This document shows positions 35,866 to 47,075 of a stretch of 64,000 nt of DNA, piece after piece. The notes under the pieces are model-generated. The model had not been told where the DNA came from. It made no database searches and saw only the letters and a list, made by a program, of their open reading frames with translations. Source of the stretch: Guyanagaster necrorhizus (taxonomy: Eukaryota > Basidiomycota > Agaricomycetes > Agaricales > Physalacriaceae); the NCBI RefSeq assembly GCF_019112545.1, contig NW_025064891.1, positions 337,311-401,310 on the forward strand, read 5' to 3'. The position numbers and the translations under genes were made by a program. Positions within the stretch are counted from its first letter, which is position 1. Each line of letters starts with the position of its first letter.

Positions 35866-37075
35866 TGACACAGGATAGGATGACCGCAGCTACCAGGCAG
35901 AGCTCCTACTCATCAGAGCAGAGGGCACCGCGTGAATCAGAAGCACTACCGCATACCCATGGGCCTAACAGGGACTCGGTCGAATAGGAGCAAGCGGCCA
36001 TGTGCATCATGCCATGTAATTAGGGTCAGTCCAGCTGCCAGATAATTGGGCCGGGACAGTTGCCATTTTAAGACTATTCTTAGCATCCGGAGAACATAAC
36101 ATTACCCTCAGAACGATTTGTGCTGGAAGCCCCAAACATAGGTCACAGGGATACAATGATATATCTAAAGGAGTGCTGGATAGTTGCTCTAGTCAGAAAG
36201 AGTCAGTAGAATGAGATGACTCTCAATGACTTTAGTTTACTCATAAAGTAGTATATAAGTAGCTAGTTTACAAAGGAATGACATCTTCTTTCCACCCCAA
36301 AAGCTCTTCAAAGTGTGAACTCTTACCATTGGACCTGGATCGGGCCAGAGTATCACCACCTTGAAGTTGCAGATAAGAGGACTTGCTACTGGCTGTACTT
36401 ATACACCACTGACATTCATACAAATCCCATGCTCTATCATTGGGCTAGGTTCTGATTGAACTTGAATCATATGAATAGTCACTCTGCTTCACACCATATC
36501 TAGTCAACCAGTAAATCTGGATGCTGGCTTCTTTTATGCCTTGAGCTATATAATGCTGTTTCTGTTGGTGCCTTTTGTGAATAATGTAGTGGGAGGCTTG
36601 CTAAGTAGAGAATACTAAATTATTAGCTACTAGAGCTTGAGATGAGCTCCTTATATACTACAAAATGTATCTAAAATATTCTACCTAAAGTACTAAATAT
36701 ATCAAAGTATCATGATAAAATGATGGTATCAAAGGTTCGGGAATCTTTCGGCATGTACTTGAAGTTGCAATTCCAAAAGTGCCCATGCCCTAAAATCATG
36801 AAGCAAAACAGAACTTCTGTGGAAATCTTGAGTCATGTTTTGCAGTTAAAAAGGCTGTAAGGCATGCAATTTGGTATAAACAACAACATAGTACATATAA
36901 AACACTGTTAAATGTGTTCTCGTACTCAGCACCAAGCCCAGAAACATGCAGGATGAGTGCAGACGAGGGCTGGATAGTTAAGATCCAGTTGGATTTCCTA
37001 AAATGGCAACAATCCGGGCCCGACTATCTGGCAGCCGAACGTTCAGTGACGTGTTTACATTCATCTGCCACCACT
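35866..37075. other. AT-rich intergenic stretch, no recognisable gene
   Basis: About 1.2 kb between the divergently transcribed transporter and WBP4 genes. From about 36150 to 36900 it is AT-rich with many short repeats of TATA/CTA type and no long reading frame on either strand. This composition is unlike the other intergenic gaps here and recalls a worn-down transposon, but I could not match any part to a transposase or reverse transcriptase, nor find paired terminal repeats. A frame from 36914 only extends the WBP4 gene upstream and shows nothing conserved. Confidence 0.4.
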
Positions 37076-38072
37076 ATGAGTGAATACTGGGTCTCCAAGA
37101 AAAAATACTTTTGCAAGTACTGCGACATTTATATTACCGATGATGCTCCTTCCCGACAACAACATGAGAATGGTCTTCGACACAAGGGAAATCGGGACAG
37201 GTTCATTCGAGGGCTCTACAAGGAGGGTGAAAGAAGGAAGAAGGATCAGGCAGAGGAGAAACGCGAAATGGCCAGGGTGGAACAGGTGCGATCATATCCC
37301 ATTCATTCATTATTCCACCTTGACTTCATATCAGGCTGCTCAAGCTGCATTCGCCGTAGATGTTGGTGCCGGATTTGCCAGACAGTCCACGGCACAGCCG
37401 TCAACCTCTGCTGCACCACCCAAGTCAAAGCCAAAGCCAAAGCCAAAGCCATCAAATCTTTTCGCAGACTACTCCACGGCCAGCTCGCTCGGGTATACTG
37501 ATCCCGATGCCGAGAGAATATTACTAGAGGCTCAGCGTCGGAGAAGTGAAGGTATAGCTGGGAACTGGGAGGTCGTTGAGCCCACCCCACCCCAGGATAC
37601 TGAATCGTCATCGTCTCAAGTCGCGGGGGTTAAGCATCCAGCAGATGATCACGCAAGCAAGGATGATTCTCGCCACTTCCAGCTTCGCAAACGCACTCTA
37701 GACGCCGGTCTCGGACAGATATACGATCCTGGTGCCATCCCCATCAAGCGGAAGAGAGAGGACTCAGAGGTGGATATTCCTGGAAAAGCTGCCTCACCCT
37801 CTGGGAAAGAATCACTGGGTTCTTCTGGTATCCCAATATCAAAGTGGAAAAAGGCTGGGGAGATAAATGCAGATTCAGAGGATATTGAAAAACGCCCGGA
37901 CGCCCTCGTTAAGGATGAGGAGGGCCACAGCGCGGATGTCAAAGTTGAAGAAAATGCGCTAGACATCAAACCCAACATCAATGGTGACGGTCCTACTTCT
38001 GAGAAGGGGGCGAGTCTATTTCGAAAGCGCAAATCCGCTCTAGGCGGAACTAGAGGAAAGCGCTCAATATGA
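37076..38072 (+). CDS. WBP4/FBP21-like splicing factor with U1-type (matrin) zinc finger
   Basis: Two exons. The first starts MSEYWVSKKKYFCKYCDIYI and holds the matrin-type C2H2 finger (C-x2-C, then QQHENGLRHKGNRDRF). It is joined by an intron (about 37287-37335) to AAQAAFAVDVGAGFARQS. The rest is mostly disordered: a Lys-Pro repeat from the tandem unit AAGCCA at about 37427-37455, a helix around TDPDAERILLEAQRRRSEG, GNWEVVEP, the basic HFQLRKRTLDAGLGQIYDPG segment and a final FRKRKSALGGTRGKRSI. The family is found in spliceosomal B complexes. The WW domains of animal WBP4 are not visible, as is common for fungal homologues. A longer upstream start is possible but unsupported. Confidence 0.8.
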
Positions 38073-38309
38073 CTGATATGTCTGTGTTCTTCGCACAGCA
38101 TAATGCATTTTGATACTTGCTACCATAGATATCAGGGACCGAGTTGCGAATATAACCTGCAGACTCGTAACAAGACGGCTCGTGATGATCGTGTCAGACG
38201 AAGATTTTGAATACACTTGACTGATGACCTGAGGTATGCTTTAGGACTACCCATCTCGCCAAGACCATCTCAAACAATCGCAGGCGGGAACAAAGAATAT
38301 ATCTTATAC

Positions 38310-40237
38310 CTAAATCTTCCAAGTTGCTGGCGTTGAAATAATCAGAACGCCGGTGTTTTTCTTGTCCTCTGCACAAGTGATTCCGTGGCTACAAAAGGCA
38401 TCAGATCGCGGAAAGTGTAAAAGAGGAGCATTGCACACCCCATCATCGCCTTCTCAACCGCAGGTTTCAACTTCACTTTCCTTTGTTTGGAATGTAGTCC
38501 TTTGCCAACTATCACACGCAGAGAATTTCCTCCTTCTTCAAGGACTGTTTTGAAAGCTTTCTCCGTCTTGATTACAGCCTCTGTAGTCAGCAGTCCATGT
38601 AAGTCGATGGTAGGTATAGTGTTAGACTGCAATGAACGATTGCGTGCTGAAAATAAACGTCATTCAAGCACACCAGAGGATGATTAAAATTCTTACAATG
38701 ATAATGTCTTCGCGCTGCCCGCTCGTGCAACTTGTCTATTTCTCGTGTACAGTCGTCGATTTCCTGTTTCAGTAAGAACTCTTGGGCTCGGTTCTGTTGC
38801 TGGATGGCTTTGTTGAGACGCATCTTCAAGTTTTTCTTTGTCGCCTCATATGACCATGCTTGTTTGCGTAGCGCCTCGGCCCGACTGCTAAGCATCGGCG
38901 AGTCGGGAGAAGTTATTGCGCTAGTTAACGATGGCGAGGAAGACGACGCAGAGTTACAGTCTTCGGGCAGAATTATGCCTCGATGTAGCACAGTGGCCGG
39001 TGCCGGAACAGGGATAGCATCCAGGTTCTCCGCTGTGACAGGCTCATCAACGACCGCTAAGTTATCTGGATCTGGCGGAGTACGAGCTGCAGACACACTA
39101 ACCGAGGCGCTAGAACCTTGAATGTGCAGTGGATCCTGCAGCAAAGACTCTTCCGCCCCTCGATCCAATAACAGGACTTGAAGAGCCAGCGGATGGCGCA
39201 GATGTACAGGCGTCATCAATAGGTCATCGTCGACAGACCCGGCAACATCTTTATTAATGTCAAATCCTAGTGGTGTTTGCAATGCATCATCTTCATTGCC
39301 AACACCAATCTTTCCTTCAGTACGATGCAATTCTGGGATAACATTTCCGTCCAGTCCTATAGGGAGACTTCTATCATCCGATGACTCACATTGTAGGAGC
39401 ATGGGTGGTGGTATAATGAGGTTGTCAAGCCTGGAAGAGAAGGGCACCTCAACGGGCATGGCACTCAGGATATTGGGACTGGATAGCGGTTGTGGGGCCA
39501 GGGGAATTACAATACGAGGAGACGAATCTTTGATCGGTGATCCCGGATGATCAGAGGCGTTTTCATCTGCAACCTGCGCGGGATGATTTACTGCGCCGCA
39601 ATCATGTGGCGCTGCGGAAGATGCCGCGTTTAATGAAGATTGCTGCGGGGGTGGTAATTGACCATCGCTAACTTCGTTTAGCAGAGTTGCCGGAGGGGTA
39701 GGAAGCTGGGGGGAGGGAACGGGGGGATGACCTGGCCCGATAGAGCCAGCGGCGACGACTGGTATTGAAACAGAGGTCCTAGCCTCACTGCGAGTAATGT
39801 CAACCCTATCAATCACTGGCCTGACGGGGCCAGGCCTCACTTCTGCTCGAGGAAGGCGATGAACGGGGCTGCTGGTGGGGGGGGGGGTATTCGGTATACA
39901 CGGTTCGTCTGCTACCACTAGCTTTCCTCTTACGAGTAGTGTCGTGCCCGTGGTGCGTGCCTAGAGCTTCCGAGAACAACACCCCCAAGAGAGTCCAGAG
40001 AATTGTTAGAAAGACTGAGAGAATACTGTCAGATAATAAGAGGTCCAGGGATATTCGCAGCAGATATCCTAGGTATGGAACTCCTGGATTAGGAGAGGCA
40101 TTGGCGGAGTAATGAACGCAAACGCCTTCCCAGAACCCAAGAAGCATGGGACCGATCCTGCTTTTCTGTGAGCCGCTAGTGAACTGGAGGGCGAAACGGA
40201 TCGCAAGACCCGCTATAACTGTAAGGATGCTATCCAT
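38310..40237 (-). CDS. Membrane-anchored Smr-domain protein (frameshift at a homopolymer)
   Basis: N-terminal part from MDSILTVIAGLAIRFAL, with LLGFWEGVCVHYS and SILSVFLTILWTLLGV, looks like two or three membrane segments. A long disordered Pro/Ser-rich region follows, then a coiled coil (SRAEALRKQAWSYEATKKNL to HERAARRHYH) and a C-terminal Smr domain: PTIDLHGLLTTEAVIKTEKA, GNSLRVIVGKGLHS, KVKLKPAVEKAM, GHGITCAEDKK and NTGVLIIS, TAG at 38310-38312. The Smr HxG/GKG motifs are complete; the fold binds nucleic acid and some members are nucleases. The N-terminal and main frames do not join: they differ by one base and the switch falls in a run of 11 G (39877-39887). A run of 10 would give one continuous frame. 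I treat it as one gene with a length difference in the run. Confidence 0.72.
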
Positions 40238-40518
40238 GTTGGCGTGGACTATGGTACATGATGAAGCCTCATTGTTACCTTCTCAGGGAACTTGTCTTGG
40301 CCACGAGGCGCATAAGATGGACGCTGGGATTCGGATGTTTGCGTTTTTGCATCCGGGCTGTCACGATCAGGTGACAGCGTGACGGTCGCGACGGGGTCGA
40401 CCAGTCACTTTGCTGCCCCGACTTCGTTGACCTCGACACTACTCTCGACTATCGATTCAACCACAAGGATACTGTCTGTTGTTTCTCTGTTTCTACTTAA
40501 AAAGGGCTTAGGGTGCAT

Positions 40519-43500
40519 ATGAACAGAATGCCCAGCTATCAACAACACTGTTATCAGGATTATGCCAATGAGGATGACAGCGAAGACACCGACGACTACG
40601 AAGAGGAATCAGAAATCACGGAGTATCTTTCATCACACTCTCACCAATCGCAACCACACTACACTGAACCGATGCCACCTGATCAAATGTACGCGCCTTT
40701 GGAATCAACGTCGTCATTCCAGCGATACCAACCAGGTCAAGCCTTGGCCCCCATTCTGACCGGAGAAACGCTGAATATAGATGAGATCCGGTCATCGCCG
40801 CATTCCTCTTCGGATCCGTTTTCGGGATTTCCAGCTGACTACGCGGTCCAATCCAGCTACTATCCCGACCAAGACTATGTGCCACCATTTAGAGATACCT
40901 ATTCCAGTCCTTTTACTGCAGGAACGGGTGCATACCACTCTGATGACGCGGTTTACGCTTCTGGGTACCTCACTCGTACTTCCTACCAGCCACCTCGTTC
41001 TCGGTCGCCGACTCCCGCTGTTGATGATGAAGACTATCATGTTGTCGGTGACGAGAGTTATCACTATACGGGAGATTCACAAGACCCGGAGAAAGGGGAA
41101 TACATCGATACATATCATGGGCAGCCCAATTATCCAGAAGAATACGACAGTCGCTATCCAGTCCAAATGTCAAAGCAGGAATCGATATACTCTGCTGCTA
41201 GCGAACCCGAAGCACCAGTGGAAACGCGCCATTTTGGTACCGCACCAAAAGGTCGCACGGAACGCCGACACCTGAAAAGGACCGTTGCTTTGAAGAATGG
41301 TCATCTCGTCACCGATCTCCCGATTCCACCCAAACTCGTTCTACCATGGCGAGGATCCCCAGAGACGTTGTTTACCCGGTATTCAGCAGTGACTTGTGAC
41401 CCGGATGACTTTGCACACAGTGGATACAGTTTACGGCAGTTTGAATCGAAGCGGACCACAGAAATTTTTATTGTCATAACAATGTATAATGTAAGTTGAA
41501 TCTGTGGAGTGTAGGCTTTTGTGTTGACTTCATAAAAATCAAGGAAGACGAGGTTCTGTTTTGCAGAACGTTGTATGGGGTCATGCGGAACATATCTCAG
41601 CTGTGTGCACGCAAAAATTCGAAGACGTGGGGACGTAATGGATGGCAAAAAGTGAGAAACGACGATACACCGCATACTTGTTGAATGCTCACGCTTCAAT
41701 CAGGTTGTCGTTTGCATAGTGGCGGACGGCAGAAAGAAAATTCATCCCAGAGTGCTGGATTGCCTCACGCTTCTTGGCGTTTACCAGGAGGTTCCTAAAG
41801 ACATCACAGGCTTGAGAAAGGGCTTCAATGTCGATATGGTCTCTGCCCACCTTTATGAATACACAACATCCTTTGGCCTTGATCCCAATTTGCATTTCAA
41901 GTACCCCGACAAAGGAATTGTCCCAACCCAAATTATTTTCTGTATGAAGGAAAAAAACCAGAAGAAAATCAATAGCCATAGATGGTTCTTCAATGCATTC
42001 GCTCCTCTGTTACAGGTGAGCTGGTAATATCAACCATTACCATCCTAATTCATTTTTAGCCCAAAGTATGTGTACTGCTGGACGTGGGAACATGTCCCGG
42101 AAGTAACAGCATTTATCGTCTGTGGAAAACGTTCGATCTGAATTCCAACGTTGGTGGAGCTTGTGGTGAAATCGCCGCCTTCAAAGGGAAGCGATGGTCG
42201 CTTTTGCTCAATCCGTTAGGTGAGTGTTAATATTTTCTGCGTTGATATTGGAGAACCCAAAGAAGAATTCTTGCCCTAGTTGCTGCCCAGAACTTTGAAT
42301 ACAAGAATAGTTCGATACTGGATAAGCCCACGGAATCCATGTTCGGATATATTAGCGTCCTGGTAGGTCCAACGAGCGCCCATTTGCTGTGTACTAATTT
42401 GTCACCGGCCAGCCTGGCGCGTTCTCTGCGTACCGGTATGTCTCGACCCGCCACATTACCGGCAACGCTGATAAAAAATGCACCTAGATATTTTGCTCTG
42501 CAAAATGAAAACGGTGTAGGACCTCTAGCTTCATACTTTAAAGGGGAAGTGTTGCATGGCCGTGATACAGACATCTTCACCTCTAACATGTGTAAGTTTC
42601 TATTGTGATCATCCTTAGGTCACCATTTTGATCATTACTTTGCATATAGACCTCGCCGAAGACGTAAGGAACTTGTATCTCGTCGAGACGAAATTTTACC
42701 CTTCTCTTCTAGCGTATCCTTTGCTTCGAGCTCGTGGCGAAAGCGAAATCAAACTGGTAATTGTGTTGCTCTCGAGTCGACCTACGTTGCTAATACCCTT
42801 ATAGGGTGCTACGATATGTCAAAGGAGCCATTGGAGAGACGGATGTGCCTGATGCTCTCCCAGAATTCATGAGTCAGCGTCGCCGATGGCTCAATGGATC
42901 GTTCTTTGCTGCAACATATGCCGTTGCTCATACCCCCCAAATCTGGCGTTCCGGGCACAGTCTCTCGCGGAAAATAAGTTTGACAGTTGAGACGATGTAC
43001 AATATCATGAATCTAACATTCTCGTGGTTCAGCATTGTGAGGCTTTTCTGATATGCGCTCTAAACACCGCTGAACGTATGCACAGGGAAATTTTTACTTG
43101 TTCTTCGTGCGCCTTTTCTTTCTCGCGCTGAAACTGTTATCTAATATCGGCGCGTTACAGGTCGTTCTAACGTCTTCTCTGGAAGATAATGCGTTTGGAG
43201 TACCTGGAATCAAATACCTTAATTGGGTTGCTCAGGCGAGTCTTATCCATTTGGTTCTGAAGCTTAATGCCAATACCCTACAGTATTTTCTGGCATCCAC
43301 CATAATATCCCTATTCTTCATATCTATGAGCATTAAACCCAAAACGTACGCTTCCTTCTATTGCCATTAGCTCAAGTAGCTGAATAGTGCTTGCCAGGGC
43401 AAAATGGAAGTACAAGTCCTTGTCGATTGCCCTTTGCATCTGCATGATATACATGCTTACCGCATCCGTCGTTTGCGCTATGAAAGCATATTCACAAGGA

Positions 43501-44425
43501 GGTAGCGCTAATGTCATCATGCTTTTCAGTGTGATCATCACTTTCGGCAGTGAGTTTTCGCAGCAGTTTAATATTCAAGTTTAATGCGTATTAGCTAGTC
43601 TACGCTATCAGCAGCGTGATCGCATTGGATCCGTCACATATGTTGACCAGTTTCCTGCCATATATGTTACTTTCTCCGACATACATCAATATTCTCAATA
43701 TGTAAGCTTTACGCTTCGGCCATCATATAATATTTGATACTTCCCCCTTCAGCTATGCGTTCTCAAATTTGGACGACGTATGTATTTGTTAATATCTGTT
43801 CGGGATCACTAGACTTGCATTGTCTTGCAGATTTCCTGGGGGACTAAACAGGATGCCGAGGTTGAGCCGGAAGGGACGGTGGTGCGACCTACTGCTTCCC
43901 AGGTGGACCTCGATTTCTATACGGAAGCCTCAACAAATGAGTTGTATGAGGAGGCTATAGCAAATCTCAAGAATCGAACTCCGGTCTCAAAGCCCAAGTC
44001 TACGTCGCTTTCTGAACATGAGAAGGCACAAGCAGCTAAAGAGTACTATGCAAGCATACGCACCAATGTAAATGAATCTCTCTTTGAAAACTTTCTGGAT
44101 TTCATTGGTGTCTATTATAGGTTCTGCTCACTTGGGTTTTGACGAATGTACGTCCAAAAGTGTTGACTTGTATTTCATCCTCATGGTGTCGTTTCAGGGT
44201 ATTCTGTTGGCACTGATATTAGGAAGCGGCAGTGACACTACCGCCACTTTTAGCGAGGGATACACTCGTGCCAAGACATACCTGACCTTCATTCTCGTTT
44301 TAACGACGTTCGCCAACTCTATCGTACGTCACTGGCATTGCTCTTGGTCTCGATGTGCTGATGAGATTATTCAGCGCTTTATTGCATCTACGATATATCT
44401 TCTCATGACCCTCATAACGGGGTAG
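40519..44425 (+). CDS. Chitin synthase (GT2 family, division 1)
   Basis: Long disordered N-terminus rich in Tyr, Ser, Pro, Asp, from [12 protein letters not shown]. Then [50 protein letters not shown], the donor-site [90 protein letters not shown], the catalytic [35 protein letters not shown] with the QRRRW product-binding motif, then about seven membrane segments. The enzyme polymerises UDP-GlcNAc into chitin at the plasma membrane. There are more than a dozen introns. The one at 43236-43283 reads as GC-AG (donor GCGAGT); kept in, it would add 16 residues between YLNWVAQ and YFLAST. No lesions. Divergent from the Smr gene, 281 bp between starts. Confidence 0.88.
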
Positions 44426-44555
44426 ACCAAGTAACATATCTTTATAGGTATTATTATGAATGACGTAAAGACTGGATATCATGATATAACGCAACACTAG
44501 TTCAAAGCGGATAATATACACACCCCTATGTCCTTTGGATGATTATGTAGCACAT

Positions 44556-45827
44556 CTATGGAAATAGATAAGCATAAAAAGACGTGGGAGCCTCTGGCGC
44601 GTGCGCTTTTCTCCGGACCGGCCTACGCAGTCGAATTGGTTTACATGCTGGGGAACGTGATGGAGATGAGGCGGACCGGGCTTGACGCAAGCGAGTACGC
44701 AAAGGTAATGAAGGCCGTGGCGTGATGTCTGCGTCTTGATCCATTGTCAAAGACGCCAAGCCCGCAGATAGGCTATGTCCATCCCCCGACTCATCTGCCT
44801 TGATATCTGAGTCTCCAAGGACCGACCATACTTCATCAAAGTCTTGTTCAACGTCTGCGACGGGAGATAAAGGTGGGGAATTCTCGGGTACAACGGATAG
44901 ACCTGTAGCAACATCGTTTAGAGATTCGACGTCAGAAGTGAATTCTGATTGAGTATCAAACTGGGAGGAAGTCTCGTTATCAGTAACAGGGGGTGTTGGA
45001 AGGGTAAAAGGTGCATGGAAGTCTGGACGAATGACGTTGGGGCGAAGAAGGTAGGTAAGACGTTCACCGTCCACTTCTTCACCTACAGAAGTACTCAATA
45101 ACAGTAAAAGGCTGGTAAATGGTGCTTACTGTAGCTGACAATCTCATGATACCTGGCGCAACAATGCACAACATATCTGCCGAAAGCATCATTGTTGGTG
45201 CACCAGACCAACTGCAATGGGGTACGGGACACTTCGAAGATGGTTTCGGTGTCGCCGATAGCTCTCCTGACCCCCGTACTCGTAGTCTGAGGAGTGTCTG
45301 GAGACATGACCGTCCCACCAACATGTAACCAATCGATGACTTCCTGCTCTATGTCCTGAACGAGAAGCTGCGCGCGCCTACCAGCCTTGCGAAGATCCCG
45401 TCGCATCCCTTTAAGGCTGAGTGAAAAACGACCTGCGTTGGCTGAGTTGGGGTCTCTAGTTGGAAGATGGGCTCCAGGAACTTTGGCTGTGCGAGGAAGA
45501 TACGATGGTAAGGGTTCAGGAAATGTGGTCTTATTGGACGGCGGTTCCAAAATATAGTCTTTCTTTGTCGCAGAGATTATATAAGGATTACCGACGAAGC
45601 ACGCTATAAGCTTACCCATTGAATAACCTGAATATTATAATAATCAGGATTGAGGAAGACATACTGTTTTCTTTGCGCTTGATCCACCTCTTCCCACCGT
45701 TGTCGTCCCTCCTTCTCCCCTTCTTTGAGGCGAAACGGTCCGTGAGGGCCCCATTGCGCAGAATAGATGGGAAAGAGAGAGGAACCGGACCTTGGTTTAC
45801 AGAATTAGAGTTGCTGTCGGTTGCCAT
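44556..45827 (-). CDS. R3H-domain protein with R3H-associated N-terminal domain
   Basis: Starts MATDSNSNSVNQGPVPL, then FPSILRNGALTDRFASKKGR and KRWIKRKEN. A 61-nt intron leads to CFVGNPYIISATKKDYILEP. Next are TFPEPLPSYLPRTAKVP, NSANAGRFSLSLKGMRRDL, RAQLLVQDIEQEVIDWL, IFEVSRTPLQLVW and the R3H core RYVVHCCARYHEIVSY, joined by an intron to SGEEVDGERLTYLLRPN. R3H domains bind single-stranded nucleic acid; this fungal/animal combination has no settled function. The C-terminal third is disordered, acidic, with a basic Ser/Arg/Pro-rich end. Frame intact. Convergent with the chitin synthase, 130 bp away. Confidence 0.78.
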
Positions 45828-46234
45828 TGCTGTGATATCACAGTGGCTCTTAGTGGTCGAGGGGAAAGGGGTGAATCGTGGTCACCGGATCGGGGACATC
45901 ATCCATGACTCAGATAACAACTCCTCGAAGACAGACGACAACGGTAACCACCTCAAATGTGAGTACATTCCAAGAAGCAAAGATGAGTAAATTATCTACA
46001 TGTTAGCATCTAACTACTAGCATACACAACGAAGAAATAGATAGAGAAGAGATACAGTGTGATATAGCGATATACTGAAGATCGATTATGGCTACAGGGT
46101 GTTGGACGGAGGAATCCAAAAGAGATATCATTAGATATCAGAAAATAAATGAACTCCTTGAAGAATTCAAGACAAAGTCCCGACCCGGATTTCGAAATTG
46201 ATTCGTCTGGATCGTTCAGCTAGGCGATGAGGTC

Positions 46235-46633
46235 CTAGACCTTTGCTTGTGCAAGCGCAGTCGCGTTCTTTGAACTGAGCTGGAAGGGCGATGACAGCAT
46301 CGATGGCAGAACGTTCTCATTACAGTCCTGGTGTTGTTCTGCGGCATGGGCTGAAAAGTCGAGTCTCCTGGCCCGAACGCCACGCACCCCAGCCCCCCTT
46401 GGGTCGTCGCTGCTATGGACGGTACTAGTAGAAGTGTTCTTCCGTCCCTTGGGTCGTGGCGTAGCGAGGACGGAAGAACTGTAGAATGTGCCAGTTTGTG
46501 CTACGGGAGTGGAATAGCGGCTGTCGATCGAGGGAGACGGTCGCTGGGCGGAAGCAGGGATAGGTGAAGGTGTCACCGCCTGCGAGATGGGGCGCAACAG
46601 GGCATCCTTTCTTGTAGCACTTCTCGTTTGCAT
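46235..46633 (-). CDS. Small unknown basic, disordered protein with Cdk-site-like motifs
   Basis: One exon of 132 residues from MQTRSATRKDALLRPI; an ATG five codons earlier (46648) is also possible. It is not recognised as a known family. It is low in hydrophobic residues and rich in Ser, Thr, Pro and Arg, with several TP/SP sites (VTPSP, RPSPS, STPV, ATPRPKGRK). A VRARRLDF segment resembles the RxL cyclin-docking motif and is followed by NENVLPSMLSSP. Together these suggest a cell-cycle regulated nuclear protein, but this is inference from short motifs. The frame is open with no intron, and a TATA-like ATATTA stretch lies upstream near 46720. Confidence 0.5.
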   Translation of the reverse strand: MQTRSATRKDALLRPISQAVTPSPIPASAQRPSPSIDSRYSTPVAQTGTFYSSSVLATPRPKGRKNTSTSTVHSSDDPRGAGVRGVRARRLDFSAHAAEQHQDCNENVLPSMLSSPFQLSSKNATALAQAKV

Positions 46634-47075
46634 GATGGAAAAAGGCAAGTTTTAGTGATTGCTGCTGTGATGTTTTGCCCTCTTTTATATGCAAGATTAG
46701 TATAGAGCCACTGTCTAGAAATATATTATTCAAGTACCTTGCAGTTTTCTTGTTCTACAGGTCAAAGCGCACTGGACAAAAGGGACAAGACCAGCGTTAG
46801 ACGCTTCACCGTCACCTTTTTATGGCATATCTTGGATACCGAGGGCCTATTTGTGTCCAAAATAGCTCGGAGTTGACTCGTGGTCAGAGTCAAGGCTCAG
46901 CACACTGACAGCCGTGCGACAGGCCAATGCTCCAGCCCACCCAATTTCAATTAATGCACATGACCGCGCCTTATGGCAATCACTTTTGTCACGACAATGT
47001 AAAACACAAAAAGTGGCAGGACATGCTTTCCTACGTCTCTTCGTGTCTCCGCCAGCTCTCTGCCTTCGTTTCACA

